Assembly (NCBI GenBank): GCA_964560565.1
Contig: CAZLMF010000021.1
Location: forward strand, 1 to 21,249
Direction of reading: 5' to 3'
DNA: 21,249 nucleotides
Origin: CAZLMF01 sp964560565
GTDB taxonomy: Bacteria; Bacillota; Clostridia; Oscillospirales; Ruminococcaceae
The position numbers were made by a program, and so were the translations under genes. The stretch's first letter is position 1. Each line of letters opens with the position of its first letter. This document shows, one piece after another, positions 14,968 through 21,249 of this stretch. The notes below the pieces were generated by a model that was not told the origin of the DNA, ran no database searches, and saw nothing but the letters and a program-made list of their open reading frames with translations.

Positions 14968-16162
14968 ATAAATCCTTCCCTTCAACAACAATTTCATCAT
15001 ACATTGCAAGATATCCTTTCTTGCCTGTATCTTCAACTATCTTAAAATCACTGCCATCATAAAGGACATTAATTTTTCTGAAAAATATTGTCTGCCCAAG
15101 CTTAATGTATACACCCTTTTCGCTTGCATCATTGTATCGCACAGCAGACGAAGGAACTATAATTCCTGTATATGTATCAAGATAGAGTCTTATATCGTCA
15201 ATACGCTGAGAAACCAAGTCATACTGAATTCGGTCACAGGAAAGAATGATTAAGGACTTACCATCCTCTGGAAAAAGCTTTACAGTATCAACTGTCGCAG
15301 GTATAGTTGATGAATTTGCTCCAATTTTTAAATTGACCTTTGCACCTTCAAAGAAGGAGGTTTCCAAGCCAAGTTCGACAGTGCCTACAAGCTTCCAATT
15401 ATAATCCTTGACTATTTTACCAATGATATTAGCATTTTCCTGAGTTTGATAATTGTCAACAATATTATTAAAGTCGCTAATGGTTATACTATCGACCATA
15501 GAAGGTATTAGCTTGTCCTCATATCCGTCGTAATAGCCTACAAAAAAGCCTGAGTTATCAGTCTTTATTGGAGTTGCTGCATTCTCTGACAAAGGACTTA
15601 GGGAAAGCATCTGAGCTTCAAGATTGTCAATTTGAGTGTCATAGCCGCTGGACTTACCTGTAATGATATTCATTCTATTAAATAGTGTGAGCAGGTTATC
15701 CTTGGTTTTTGCGGCTGAGATAAAATCCTCATTTTCAAGCTGTGTTGTAAGCTGTGAATAAGTCTCAGTAATTTGCTTGTTTACTGTGTCGAGTTGAGTT
15801 GCATCAGTTGAACCGGGCTCTTGTGATGCCTTTAAAATACCCACCTTTTCACTGAGCATTGAAAGGGTTTCTTGCTTTCTTATATCCTCGGCGCTTGAAT
15901 ATGCCTCAGCTATTACCGAACCAGCAGATACCTTGCTACCATCGGGATAGCGATAGCTGATTACACCTTTGCCCTCATACTCAACTAGTTCCTCGTCACG
16001 AACAAAAATTGCAGTAAAATCAAGGGTGTCCTCAAGGGTGTATTTTACAGCAGTTTCATAGGTGTACGGATTATAGAGCACAGAATAAAGCTGGCTTCCT
16101 ACATTTATCAAGATAAATATAGAGACCAAAAATCCTAGTATTTTAACCGTAGTTGAGTTCAT
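14945..16162 (-). CDS. HlyD-like membrane-anchored adaptor protein of the division operon
   Basis: The 405 residues look like a HlyD/membrane-fusion-type protein, though no ABC transporter, RND pump or outer-membrane channel is encoded nearby. A short N-terminal segment leads to one membrane helix (about 7-25). A first half-lipoyl segment follows (GVISYRYPDGSKVSAGSVIAEA, about 66-87, shortened motif DGSKVSAGSVIAEA). A helical hairpin spans about 90-190, then a second half-lipoyl segment SGFFVGYYDGYE begins near 204. The rest (about 240-395) is beta-rich, with VPSSAVRY and the final YDEIVVEGKDLYDSKPVK. The ATG at 16160-16162 lies two bases after the hfq stop with only a weak Shine-Dalgarno, so coupling to hfq is likely; its end overlaps yggS. 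A role at the division site or cell envelope is inferred only from position; the biochemical function is unknown to me. Confidence 0.75.
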   Translation of the reverse strand: MNSTTVKILGFLVSIFILINVGSQLYSVLYNPYTYETAVKYTLEDTLDFTAIFVRDEELVEYEGKGVISYRYPDGSKVSAGSVIAEAYSSAEDIRKQETLSMLSEKVGILKASQEPGSTDATQLDTVNKQITETYSQLTTQLENEDFISAAKTKDNLLTLFNRMNIITGKSSGYDTQIDNLEAQMLSLSPLSENAATPIKTDNSGFFVGYYDGYEDKLIPSMVDSITISDFNNIVDNYQTQENANIIGKIVKDYNWKLVGTVELGLETSFFEGAKVNLKIGANSSTIPATVDTVKLFPEDGKSLIILSCDRIQYDLVSQRIDDIRLYLDTYTGIIVPSSAVRYNDASEKGVYIKLGQTIFFRKINVLYDGSDFKIVEDTGKKGYLAMYDEIVVEGKDLYDSKPVK

Positions 16163-16164
16163 TG

Positions 16165-16407
16165 TCAGTCTTCAGCCTTTTCACTTTGATCAAGAATAGA
16201 AATCTGCTTAAAAGGAGTAATTGTAGAAATGGCATGTTTGTAGATTAGATTTTGCTTGCCATCTGTGTCTAGAATAACAGTGTAGTTATCAAAGCCCCTG
16301 ACTACACCTTTGAACTGGAAGCCGTTTGTGATATAAATAGTGACTGGAATTCTTTCCTTCCTTGCTTGATTAAGAAAAACATCCTGTAAATTAATATCTT
16401 TTGCCAT
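16165..16407 (-). CDS. hfq: Hfq, RNA chaperone
   Basis: Sm-like protein that forms a hexameric ring, binds small RNAs and A/U-rich mRNA tails, and promotes their pairing. The 80 residues show NLQDVFLNQARKE (6-18; Q8 and D9 of the Sm1 entrance), VTIYITNGFQFKGVVRGFDNYTV (22-44, Sm1; key G34 and D40) and the Sm2 signature LIYKHAISTI (54-63, containing YKHA). The C-terminal tail is short and acidic (SEKAED), as usual in Gram-positives, so the long disordered rim region of enterobacterial Hfq is missing. The ATG at 16405-16407 has TGGAGGT upstream. It follows miaA across a 62-base AT-rich gap that may hold a promoter; miaA-hfq adjacency is conserved in many bacteria. The HlyD-like gene follows after two bases. 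Confidence 0.97.
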   Translation of the reverse strand: MAKDINLQDVFLNQARKERIPVTIYITNGFQFKGVVRGFDNYTVILDTDGKQNLIYKHAISTITPFKQISILDQSEKAED

Positions 16408-16429
16408 GTTGAAACCTCCAGTATAATAA

Positions 16430-16465
16430 ATTATATATCTGCTTTTAAAATAAAGTGATTTATTT
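16430..16465 (-). promoter_or_regulatory. AT-rich miaA-hfq gap with -10-like box and small hairpin
   Basis: Two elements are visible. On the minus strand a TATAAT (16430-16435) sits 22 bases before the hfq ATG and could be a -10 box, but no TTGACA-like element lies 16-18 bases upstream. Further upstream AAATAAA-N4-TTTATTT (16448-16465) makes a seven-bp A/U-only stem right after the miaA stop, followed by TAAAAG. It may end part of the mutSL-miaA transcript or be low-complexity chance. Both calls are weak. Confidence 0.3.
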
Positions 16466-16469
16466 AATA

Positions 16470-17417
16470 TTAGTATATCATATTTTTGCAGTAATTGCTA
16501 TAAATATTTTCGCAAATATCAACATTTTTATTGAATTCGCCGAAACTATCCCAATAAATCCAATTGACTCTTTTATCACGTCTAAACCAAGTAAGCTGTC
16601 TTTTACTATAACGTCTGGTTTCTCGTTTTAGGTTTTCTATACATTCCTCTAAGGTTAAAGTGCCGTCGAAATAACCTGAAAGCTCTTTGTAGCCAATAGC
16701 TTGTGCTGAGGTTGAGCTTCTTGGGTGATTATAAAATCGCCTTGCTTCCTCTATAAGCCCTTGCTCAAGCATTAAATCAACTCGCTTGTTTATCCTGTCA
16801 TAAAGTAGCTCACGCTCTGTAAAATCAAGCCCTATTATGCAGGGCTCATATGGACTTTCAACTTCCCTGCTTTTTTTACGATGCTCAGTTATAGTAATTC
16901 CCGTCTGCTCACATACCTCAATTGCTCGAATTACACGCTTTATATTATTCTCGTGTAAAGATTGCGCCGCAGTGGGGTCAATCCCCCTTAATTTCTCTAG
17001 CATATATGCATTTCCATATTGCTCAGCTTCAGCGTATAGCTTAGAGCGAATATCAACATTACCTTGAGTTTCTTCAAATCGTATACCGTCAACTAAAGAG
17101 TTAAAATAAAGCCCTGTTCCACCGACTAAAATTGGCAGCTTCCCTGCTCTTGTTATATCCTCAATAGCCTTTGTGGCATCTCTAATATAATCAACAACGC
17201 TATATTCTTCATCTGGTTTAACAATATCAATTAAATGGTGCTTAACACCATTCATTTCAACCTTAGTGGGCTTTGCAGTTGCAATGTCCATGCTTTTATA
17301 TATTTGCATTGAGTCGCAGGACACAATCTCGCCGTTTAGGCGAAGCGCAAGCTCGACAGACAGCGCTGTTTTCCCTGAAGCAGTGGGGCCGACTATTGCA
17401 AGTATACGAGTTTTCAA
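16470..17417 (-). CDS. miaA: MiaA, tRNA dimethylallyltransferase
   Basis: Transfers the dimethylallyl group of DMAPP to N6 of adenosine 37 in tRNAs reading codons that begin with U, the first step to (m)s2i6A. The 315 residues contain the P-loop GPTASGKT (10-17), CDSMQIYKSMDI (34-45) with the catalytic aspartate D35, HHLIDIVKPDEEYSV (60-74), ILVGGTGLYF (96-105) and the C-terminal YSKRQLTWFRRD near 270-281. The start codon is TTG (17415-17417): the family N-terminus MKTRILAIVGPTASGKT begins exactly there, AGGTGA lies about five bases upstream, and no in-frame ATG is available before mutL. Only four bases separate it from the mutL stop. mutL-miaA-hfq order is widespread. Confidence 0.96.
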   Translation of the reverse strand: MKTRILAIVGPTASGKTALSVELALRLNGEIVSCDSMQIYKSMDIATAKPTKVEMNGVKHHLIDIVKPDEEYSVVDYIRDATKAIEDITRAGKLPILVGGTGLYFNSLVDGIRFEETQGNVDIRSKLYAEAEQYGNAYMLEKLRGIDPTAAQSLHENNIKRVIRAIEVCEQTGITITEHRKKSREVESPYEPCIIGLDFTERELLYDRINKRVDLMLEQGLIEEARRFYNHPRSSTSAQAIGYKELSGYFDGTLTLEECIENLKRETRRYSKRQLTWFRRDKRVNWIYWDSFGEFNKNVDICENIYSNYCKNMIY

Positions 17418-17421
17418 ATTA

Positions 17422-19266
17422 TCACCTGTTAAAATATTTTTCCAGCTGGCGCTTGGAAATAGTGGTCACAATCGGTCTGCCATGAGGGCAATATCTAATG
17501 CTATCATTGCAATAAACCTCATCCGCAAGGGCTTGCAGCTCATGTGTAGTGCTTTTATCGCGTGCACGAATTGCCGCCTTGCAAGCCATTGAATGATAGA
17601 TGTCATCAATAACTGCAGGAGATGCCGACTTGCTTTTTACAAGATTAATTGCGATTTCTTCCACAAGGCTGCCGGCATCCTCGTGAGAAAGCAAGGAAGG
17701 AGCTTCAAATATTTGCGCTTGAAGGCTGTCACATTCAATTCTAAAGCCTAAATTCGTAAGCACTTCTTCATTTTCAACAAGCGCATCAAGTTCAAGCTTT
17801 GAAAGTGTTACCGAAACAGGGACAAGTAAAACCTGAGCATTTTGTCCATCAGATTGCTTTTTAAACCTTTCATACATAATACGTTCATGGGCAGCGTGCT
17901 TGTCTATAAGAACAAGCTCATTTTCAGCTTCAGCTAAAATGTATAGACCGAAAAGCTCGCCGATTACTTGTATTGATGGAGCGAGAGAAGTAATATTGCT
18001 ATGGGAATGTATGTCTTCGCTTTCTCTTGTCCCTACTTGCCGTGGGGCAAAGGATTCTGTACTTATATACTTAAAGTCTGCATCATTGCTTATTTTATAC
18101 AATGCTACCGCAGAGTTTAACTCAAGCTGGCTGTTTGCCTCAGGATTAGTTGCTAAACCTAAATAGCTTATATCAGCATTTGCATTTGCATTTTTATTTG
18201 AAGTGGTATAAAAAACAGTTTTATCCTGTGTAAAGTTTTGTATAGCAGGCTTTTTAAGCTCAATCTCCTGAGGTTTATCTTCTTGAAGTAATGCACTTTT
18301 TATAACAAAGTAAAGGCTGTCAAATATTATCTTTTCGTTTGAGAATCTAACCTCAGTTTTAGTTGGGTGAGCATTGACATCAACTAGGCTATAAGGGATT
18401 TCAATATTAAGCACACAGCTTGGGAATTTCCCTGTCATAATTGAGCCTTTGTATGCCTCCTCAACTGCAACGGTGCAAATTTTCGAACGCACATATCTAC
18501 CGTTTACGAAAAAGTGCTGCATAGTGCGGTTTGCTCTGCTATCTACAGGCTTGCAGGTATAGCCTTTTATATGTATGCCCTCATAAGTGTAATCAACAGG
18601 AATAAGCGTCTGCGCAAAAGTCCTTCCAAGCACTGCATAAATTGCAGAATATAAATCTCCGTCACCGGGAGTTGCAAGCTCGGATTTATTATCACGGATA
18701 AAGCGAATGGATACTTCCGGGTGTGAGAGTGCAATCTTATCAAGGATTGCGCTGACATAGTTGCCTTCACTCACATTCTTTTTTAGAAACTTTAAGCGAG
18801 CAGGGGTGTTATAAAATAAATCTCGGACAATAATAGTCGTGCCATCTGGGCAACCCACCTGCTCGAGAGACCCTTGCTCAAGCCCCGAAACCGAATAGCT
18901 AACACCATAGCTTTCAGATTTAGTCTTTGATATTATTTCAACCCTTGATACTGCCGATACAGAAGCAAGCGCCTCACCCCTAAAGCCAAGGGTCGCGATT
19001 TCGTCAAGATCATTTGCGGTATGCACTTTGCTTGTTGCATGACGTAAAAAAGCGGTTGGAATGTCCTCCGGCTCAATTCCGCTGCCGTTATCCGTTACTC
19101 GTATAAAGCTTATTCCGCCGTTTTTTATCTCTACTGTTATGTCAGTTGCCCCTGCATCAATGGAGTTTTCAACAAGCTCCTTTATAACAGATGCAGGTCG
19201 CTCAATTACCTCACCTGCGGCGATAAGCTCGGATATGTCACGTCCTAGCAGGTTAATTCTAGCCAT
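17422..19266 (-). CDS. mutL: MutL, mismatch repair protein (endonuclease type)
   Basis: Links MutS mismatch recognition to strand removal. The 614 residues have an N-terminal GHKL ATPase (about 1-330): KELVENSIDAGA with E30 and N34, DNGSGIE (59-65), ATSKVHTANDL, GFRGEALASVSAV (94-106) and a transducer domain ending near 330. A variable linker (about 330-425) follows. The C-terminal dimerisation/endonuclease domain has the metal-site motif DKHAAHERIMYE (455-466; D-[QK]-H-A-x2-E-x4-E), ACKAAI (561-566) and CPHGRP (593-598). All nuclease motifs are present, so this MutL should nick DNA itself, as expected in bacteria without MutH. The ATG at 19264-19266 has AAAGGAT upstream, 15 bases after mutS; the stop is four bases before miaA. 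Confidence 0.97.
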   Translation of the reverse strand: MARINLLGRDISELIAAGEVIERPASVIKELVENSIDAGATDITVEIKNGGISFIRVTDNGSGIEPEDIPTAFLRHATSKVHTANDLDEIATLGFRGEALASVSAVSRVEIISKTKSESYGVSYSVSGLEQGSLEQVGCPDGTTIIVRDLFYNTPARLKFLKKNVSEGNYVSAILDKIALSHPEVSIRFIRDNKSELATPGDGDLYSAIYAVLGRTFAQTLIPVDYTYEGIHIKGYTCKPVDSRANRTMQHFFVNGRYVRSKICTVAVEEAYKGSIMTGKFPSCVLNIEIPYSLVDVNAHPTKTEVRFSNEKIIFDSLYFVIKSALLQEDKPQEIELKKPAIQNFTQDKTVFYTTSNKNANANADISYLGLATNPEANSQLELNSAVALYKISNDADFKYISTESFAPRQVGTRESEDIHSHSNITSLAPSIQVIGELFGLYILAEAENELVLIDKHAAHERIMYERFKKQSDGQNAQVLLVPVSVTLSKLELDALVENEEVLTNLGFRIECDSLQAQIFEAPSLLSHEDAGSLVEEIAINLVKSKSASPAVIDDIYHSMACKAAIRARDKSTTHELQALADEVYCNDSIRYCPHGRPIVTTISKRQLEKYFNR

Positions 19267-19281
19267 ATTGTATCCTTTCCG

Positions 19282-21249
19282 TTAGTTAAGGAAGCCCTTT
19301 AGCTCCTCTAATACCATCATGCATTCTCTTGGTGTAAGCTCGTCAAGGTCAATCTGACGAAGTCGCTTTATAAGCTTTTGCTGTTCAAGCTCCTCAAAGC
19401 TTAGTTGTTCATCATCAGCCGCCATTAAAGCTTTGTTAAGTTGCTGCTTTTGGGAGGTTTCCATCTGCGCAAGCAGTTCCTTTGCTCTTTTGACTACCCT
19501 ATCCGGAATGCCTGCAAGCTTTGCTACCTCAATACCGTAGCTGTCATCAACACCGCCTGGCACAATCTTTCTTAAAAACTTCACACTGTCTCCATATCGC
19601 TTGACTGCAACACTATAATTTTTCACACCCTCAAGCTCCTGTTCAAGCTCAATAAGCTCGTGATAATGAGTTGCAAAAAGGGTTTTACAACTCAATTGCT
19701 TTGATTGTGAAATATACTCAGCAACAGCTCTTGCAATGCTTATTCCATCAAAGGTGGAAGTGCCTCTGCCTACTTCATCGAGTATTACAAGACTGCGTCT
19801 TGTGGCGTTGCGCAAAATATCGGCAACCTCGCTCATCTCAACCATAAAAGTCGACTGTCCCGAAGTTAAATCGTCGGAAGCTCCAATACGTGTAAAAATT
19901 TTATCCACAACGCCAATGCGTGCGGATTTTGCAGGGACAAAACATCCCATCTGCGCCATAATCACTATCAACGCAACCTGTCTCATGTATGTGGACTTGC
20001 CTGACATATTAGGACCGGTGAGTATAACCATGCGGTTTTGTGCTGTATCGAGGTAGGTATTGTTTGGCACGAACAGCTCACCTGTTTGAATTTCCTCTAC
20101 AACCGGATGTCGTCCGTCTTGGATATCAATTACGTTATCGAGGGTAATATCCGGTCGGCAATAACCATTTTTAAGCGAAACAGACGCAAATGAGCATAGC
20201 ACATCAAGCTGTGCGATTGCACTTGCGGTGGACTGCACCTCTTTTAGCTTAGTTGCAATAAAATCCCGAACTTCATTAAAGATTTCCTGCTCAAGAGCAA
20301 GTATTTTTTCGTTTGCGCCTAGGATTTGGCTCTCTATATTTTTAAGCTCCTCAGTTATGTAGCGCTCATTGTTTGCAAGGGTTTGCTTGCGGATGTAGTT
20401 ATCGGGCAAACTGCCTGCATAAGACCTCGAAATCTCAATATAGTAGCCGAATACACGATTGTATCCAACCTTTAGTGTGCGGATGCCTGTTTTCTCACGC
20501 TCATTTTTTTCTATTGTTCCAAGAATGTCGTTGGAGCCTGTAATTATTGCACGAAGATTATCAAGCTTTTCATTGAAGCCATCACGAATCATTCCGCCAT
20601 CCCTTGTATGTACCGGAGGTTCGTCAACAATGGCGTTATCAATCAGTAGACGAATTTCTTCAAGGGTACTGATGTTCTTATTAAGCTCTATAACTAATGG
20701 TGCGCTAAAATCAACGAGTAATTGTTTAATTAAAGGCAACTTCTGCGCTGTAAAGGCGAGAGCCTTAACATCTCTTGGGCTTGCAGTTGCATACATTATT
20801 CTTGTCATAAGACGTTCTAGGTCATACACGCCACCAAGGCTTTCGGTTAACTCGCTTAAAGATATTGATGAGGCGCAAAGCTGTTCAACTGCATCAAGTC
20901 GGCGCAATATGCGATTATGGTTTGTTAGTGGCTGTTCTATGCAGGCTTTTAATAAACGCTTACCCATTGAGGTTTTTGTGCTATCAAGCACCCAAAGCAG
21001 TGTACCTTTTCGCTCTCTGCCCCTTAAGGTTTCGCAAAGCTCAAGATTGCGCCTTGCAGATAAATCAATGCCTACAAACTCATCACCCGAATAATACTCA
21101 AGAGAAGTAAAGCGTTTAACAGTAGATTTTTGGGTATCTAATATGTACTTGAACAACCCACATAGGCATGAAAACGCCAACGGCTTGCCTTTTAGGTCTA
21201 TGTCCGCATATAGCTCTGAACTAAGCTGGCTTTCAAAAGCTTGCTTATC
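19282..21249 (-). CDS. mutS: MutS, DNA mismatch recognition ATPase (partial, N-terminus outside window)
   Basis: Recognises base mismatches and small loops and recruits MutL. The frame is open through the right edge: 655 residues are visible of an expected ~860-880, so the missing part is the mismatch-binding domain with its Phe-x-Glu motif and much of the connector. The TTG near 21180 is internal, not a start. Present are the end of the connector leading into SCLCGLFKYILDTQK, the lever/core (YYSGDEFVGIDLSARRNLEL), the clamp, and the ABC-type ATPase: Walker A GPNMSGKST (about 19990-20016), Walker B VILDEVGRGTSTFDG (about 19748-19792), the ATHYHEL switch, and a C-terminal helix-turn-helix ending in TPRECMMVLEELKGFL. 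All ATPase motifs are intact. It is the first visible gene of mutS-mutL-miaA. Confidence 0.97.
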   Translation of the reverse strand, partial: DKQAFESQLSSELYADIDLKGKPLAFSCLCGLFKYILDTQKSTVKRFTSLEYYSGDEFVGIDLSARRNLELCETLRGRERKGTLLWVLDSTKTSMGKRLLKACIEQPLTNHNRILRRLDAVEQLCASSISLSELTESLGGVYDLERLMTRIMYATASPRDVKALAFTAQKLPLIKQLLVDFSAPLVIELNKNISTLEEIRLLIDNAIVDEPPVHTRDGGMIRDGFNEKLDNLRAIITGSNDILGTIEKNEREKTGIRTLKVGYNRVFGYYIEISRSYAGSLPDNYIRKQTLANNERYITEELKNIESQILGANEKILALEQEIFNEVRDFIATKLKEVQSTASAIAQLDVLCSFASVSLKNGYCRPDITLDNVIDIQDGRHPVVEEIQTGELFVPNNTYLDTAQNRMVILTGPNMSGKSTYMRQVALIVIMAQMGCFVPAKSARIGVVDKIFTRIGASDDLTSGQSTFMVEMSEVADILRNATRRSLVILDEVGRGTSTFDGISIARAVAEYISQSKQLSCKTLFATHYHELIELEQELEGVKNYSVAVKRYGDSVKFLRKIVPGGVDDSYGIEVAKLAGIPDRVVKRAKELLAQMETSQKQQLNKALMAADDEQLSFEELEQQKLIKRLRQIDLDELTPRECMMVLEELKGFLN

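Noticed and set aside
14968..15036. Upstream start for yggS adding 23 residues
   Set aside because: The added residues are not family-like, the extension would deepen the overlap with the HlyD-like gene, and a ribosome site fits the ATG at 14967.
20459..21094. 211-codon open frame on the plus strand opposite mutS
   Set aside because: It is antisense to conserved MutS sequence; the translation is Ser/Arg-rich without any recognisable motif and lacks a credible ribosome site. It is a shadow of the coding strand.
1..21249. CRISPR arrays, insertion sequences, tRNA or rRNA genes, prophage or defence genes
   Set aside because: Reading both strands I found no regularly spaced repeats, transposase or integrase motifs, tRNA-like cloverleaf in the short gaps, or defence-type domains. 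Almost all bases are inside core genes.

Overview
The window comes from a low-GC, Gram-positive, endospore-lineage bacterium, most likely class Clostridia (an Oscillospirales/Ruminococcaceae-like relative is my guess, not shown). The reasons are gene content and order: a mutS-mutL-miaA-hfq block, a Firmicutes-type division cluster (yggS-sepF-ylmH-divIVA-ileS-lspA-ylyB), a transketolase split into two genes, the sporulation protein YunB, and ligA in front of gatCAB. Every convincing gene is on the minus strand, so transcription runs from high to low coordinates. Gene packing is very tight; the longest stretch without a gene is about 107 bases.

Layout in the direction of transcription. (1) 21249-16470: mutS (its first part lies beyond the window), mutL and miaA: mismatch repair and tRNA A37 prenylation. 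(2) 16407-14945: hfq, then a HlyD-like membrane-anchored adaptor protein two bases later. (3) 14967-7909: yggS (PLP homeostasis), sepF, ylmH, divIVA, ileS, lspA and an RluD/YlyB pseudouridine synthase. This is the classical division/ileS/lspA neighbourhood, but without ylmG. (4) 7859-5241: a Cof-type HAD phosphatase and the two halves of transketolase, followed by a hairpin that probably ends the unit. (5) yunB, 5158-4463, apparently its own unit with a dyad and a possible sigma-E-like element in front. (6) a good -10 box at 4431-4436 followed by ligA-gatC-gatA-gatB; gatB runs off the left edge.

Many junctions overlap or are separated by 0-4 bases (ligA/gatC, lspA/rluD, hlyD-like/yggS, yggS/sepF, sepF/ylmH, hfq/hlyD-like, mutL/miaA, tktN/tktC). 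Several of the downstream genes lack a clear Shine-Dalgarno, which suggests translational coupling. I saw no rRNA, tRNA, CRISPR array, insertion sequence, T-box or prophage trace.

The window is essentially core genome. I do not see a clearly new system. The least explained items are the HlyD-like protein encoded between hfq and the division genes with no transporter partner, the long acidic DivIVA tail ending in an FG-containing peptide, the acidic tail on LspA, and the long imperfect hairpin between ileS and lspA.
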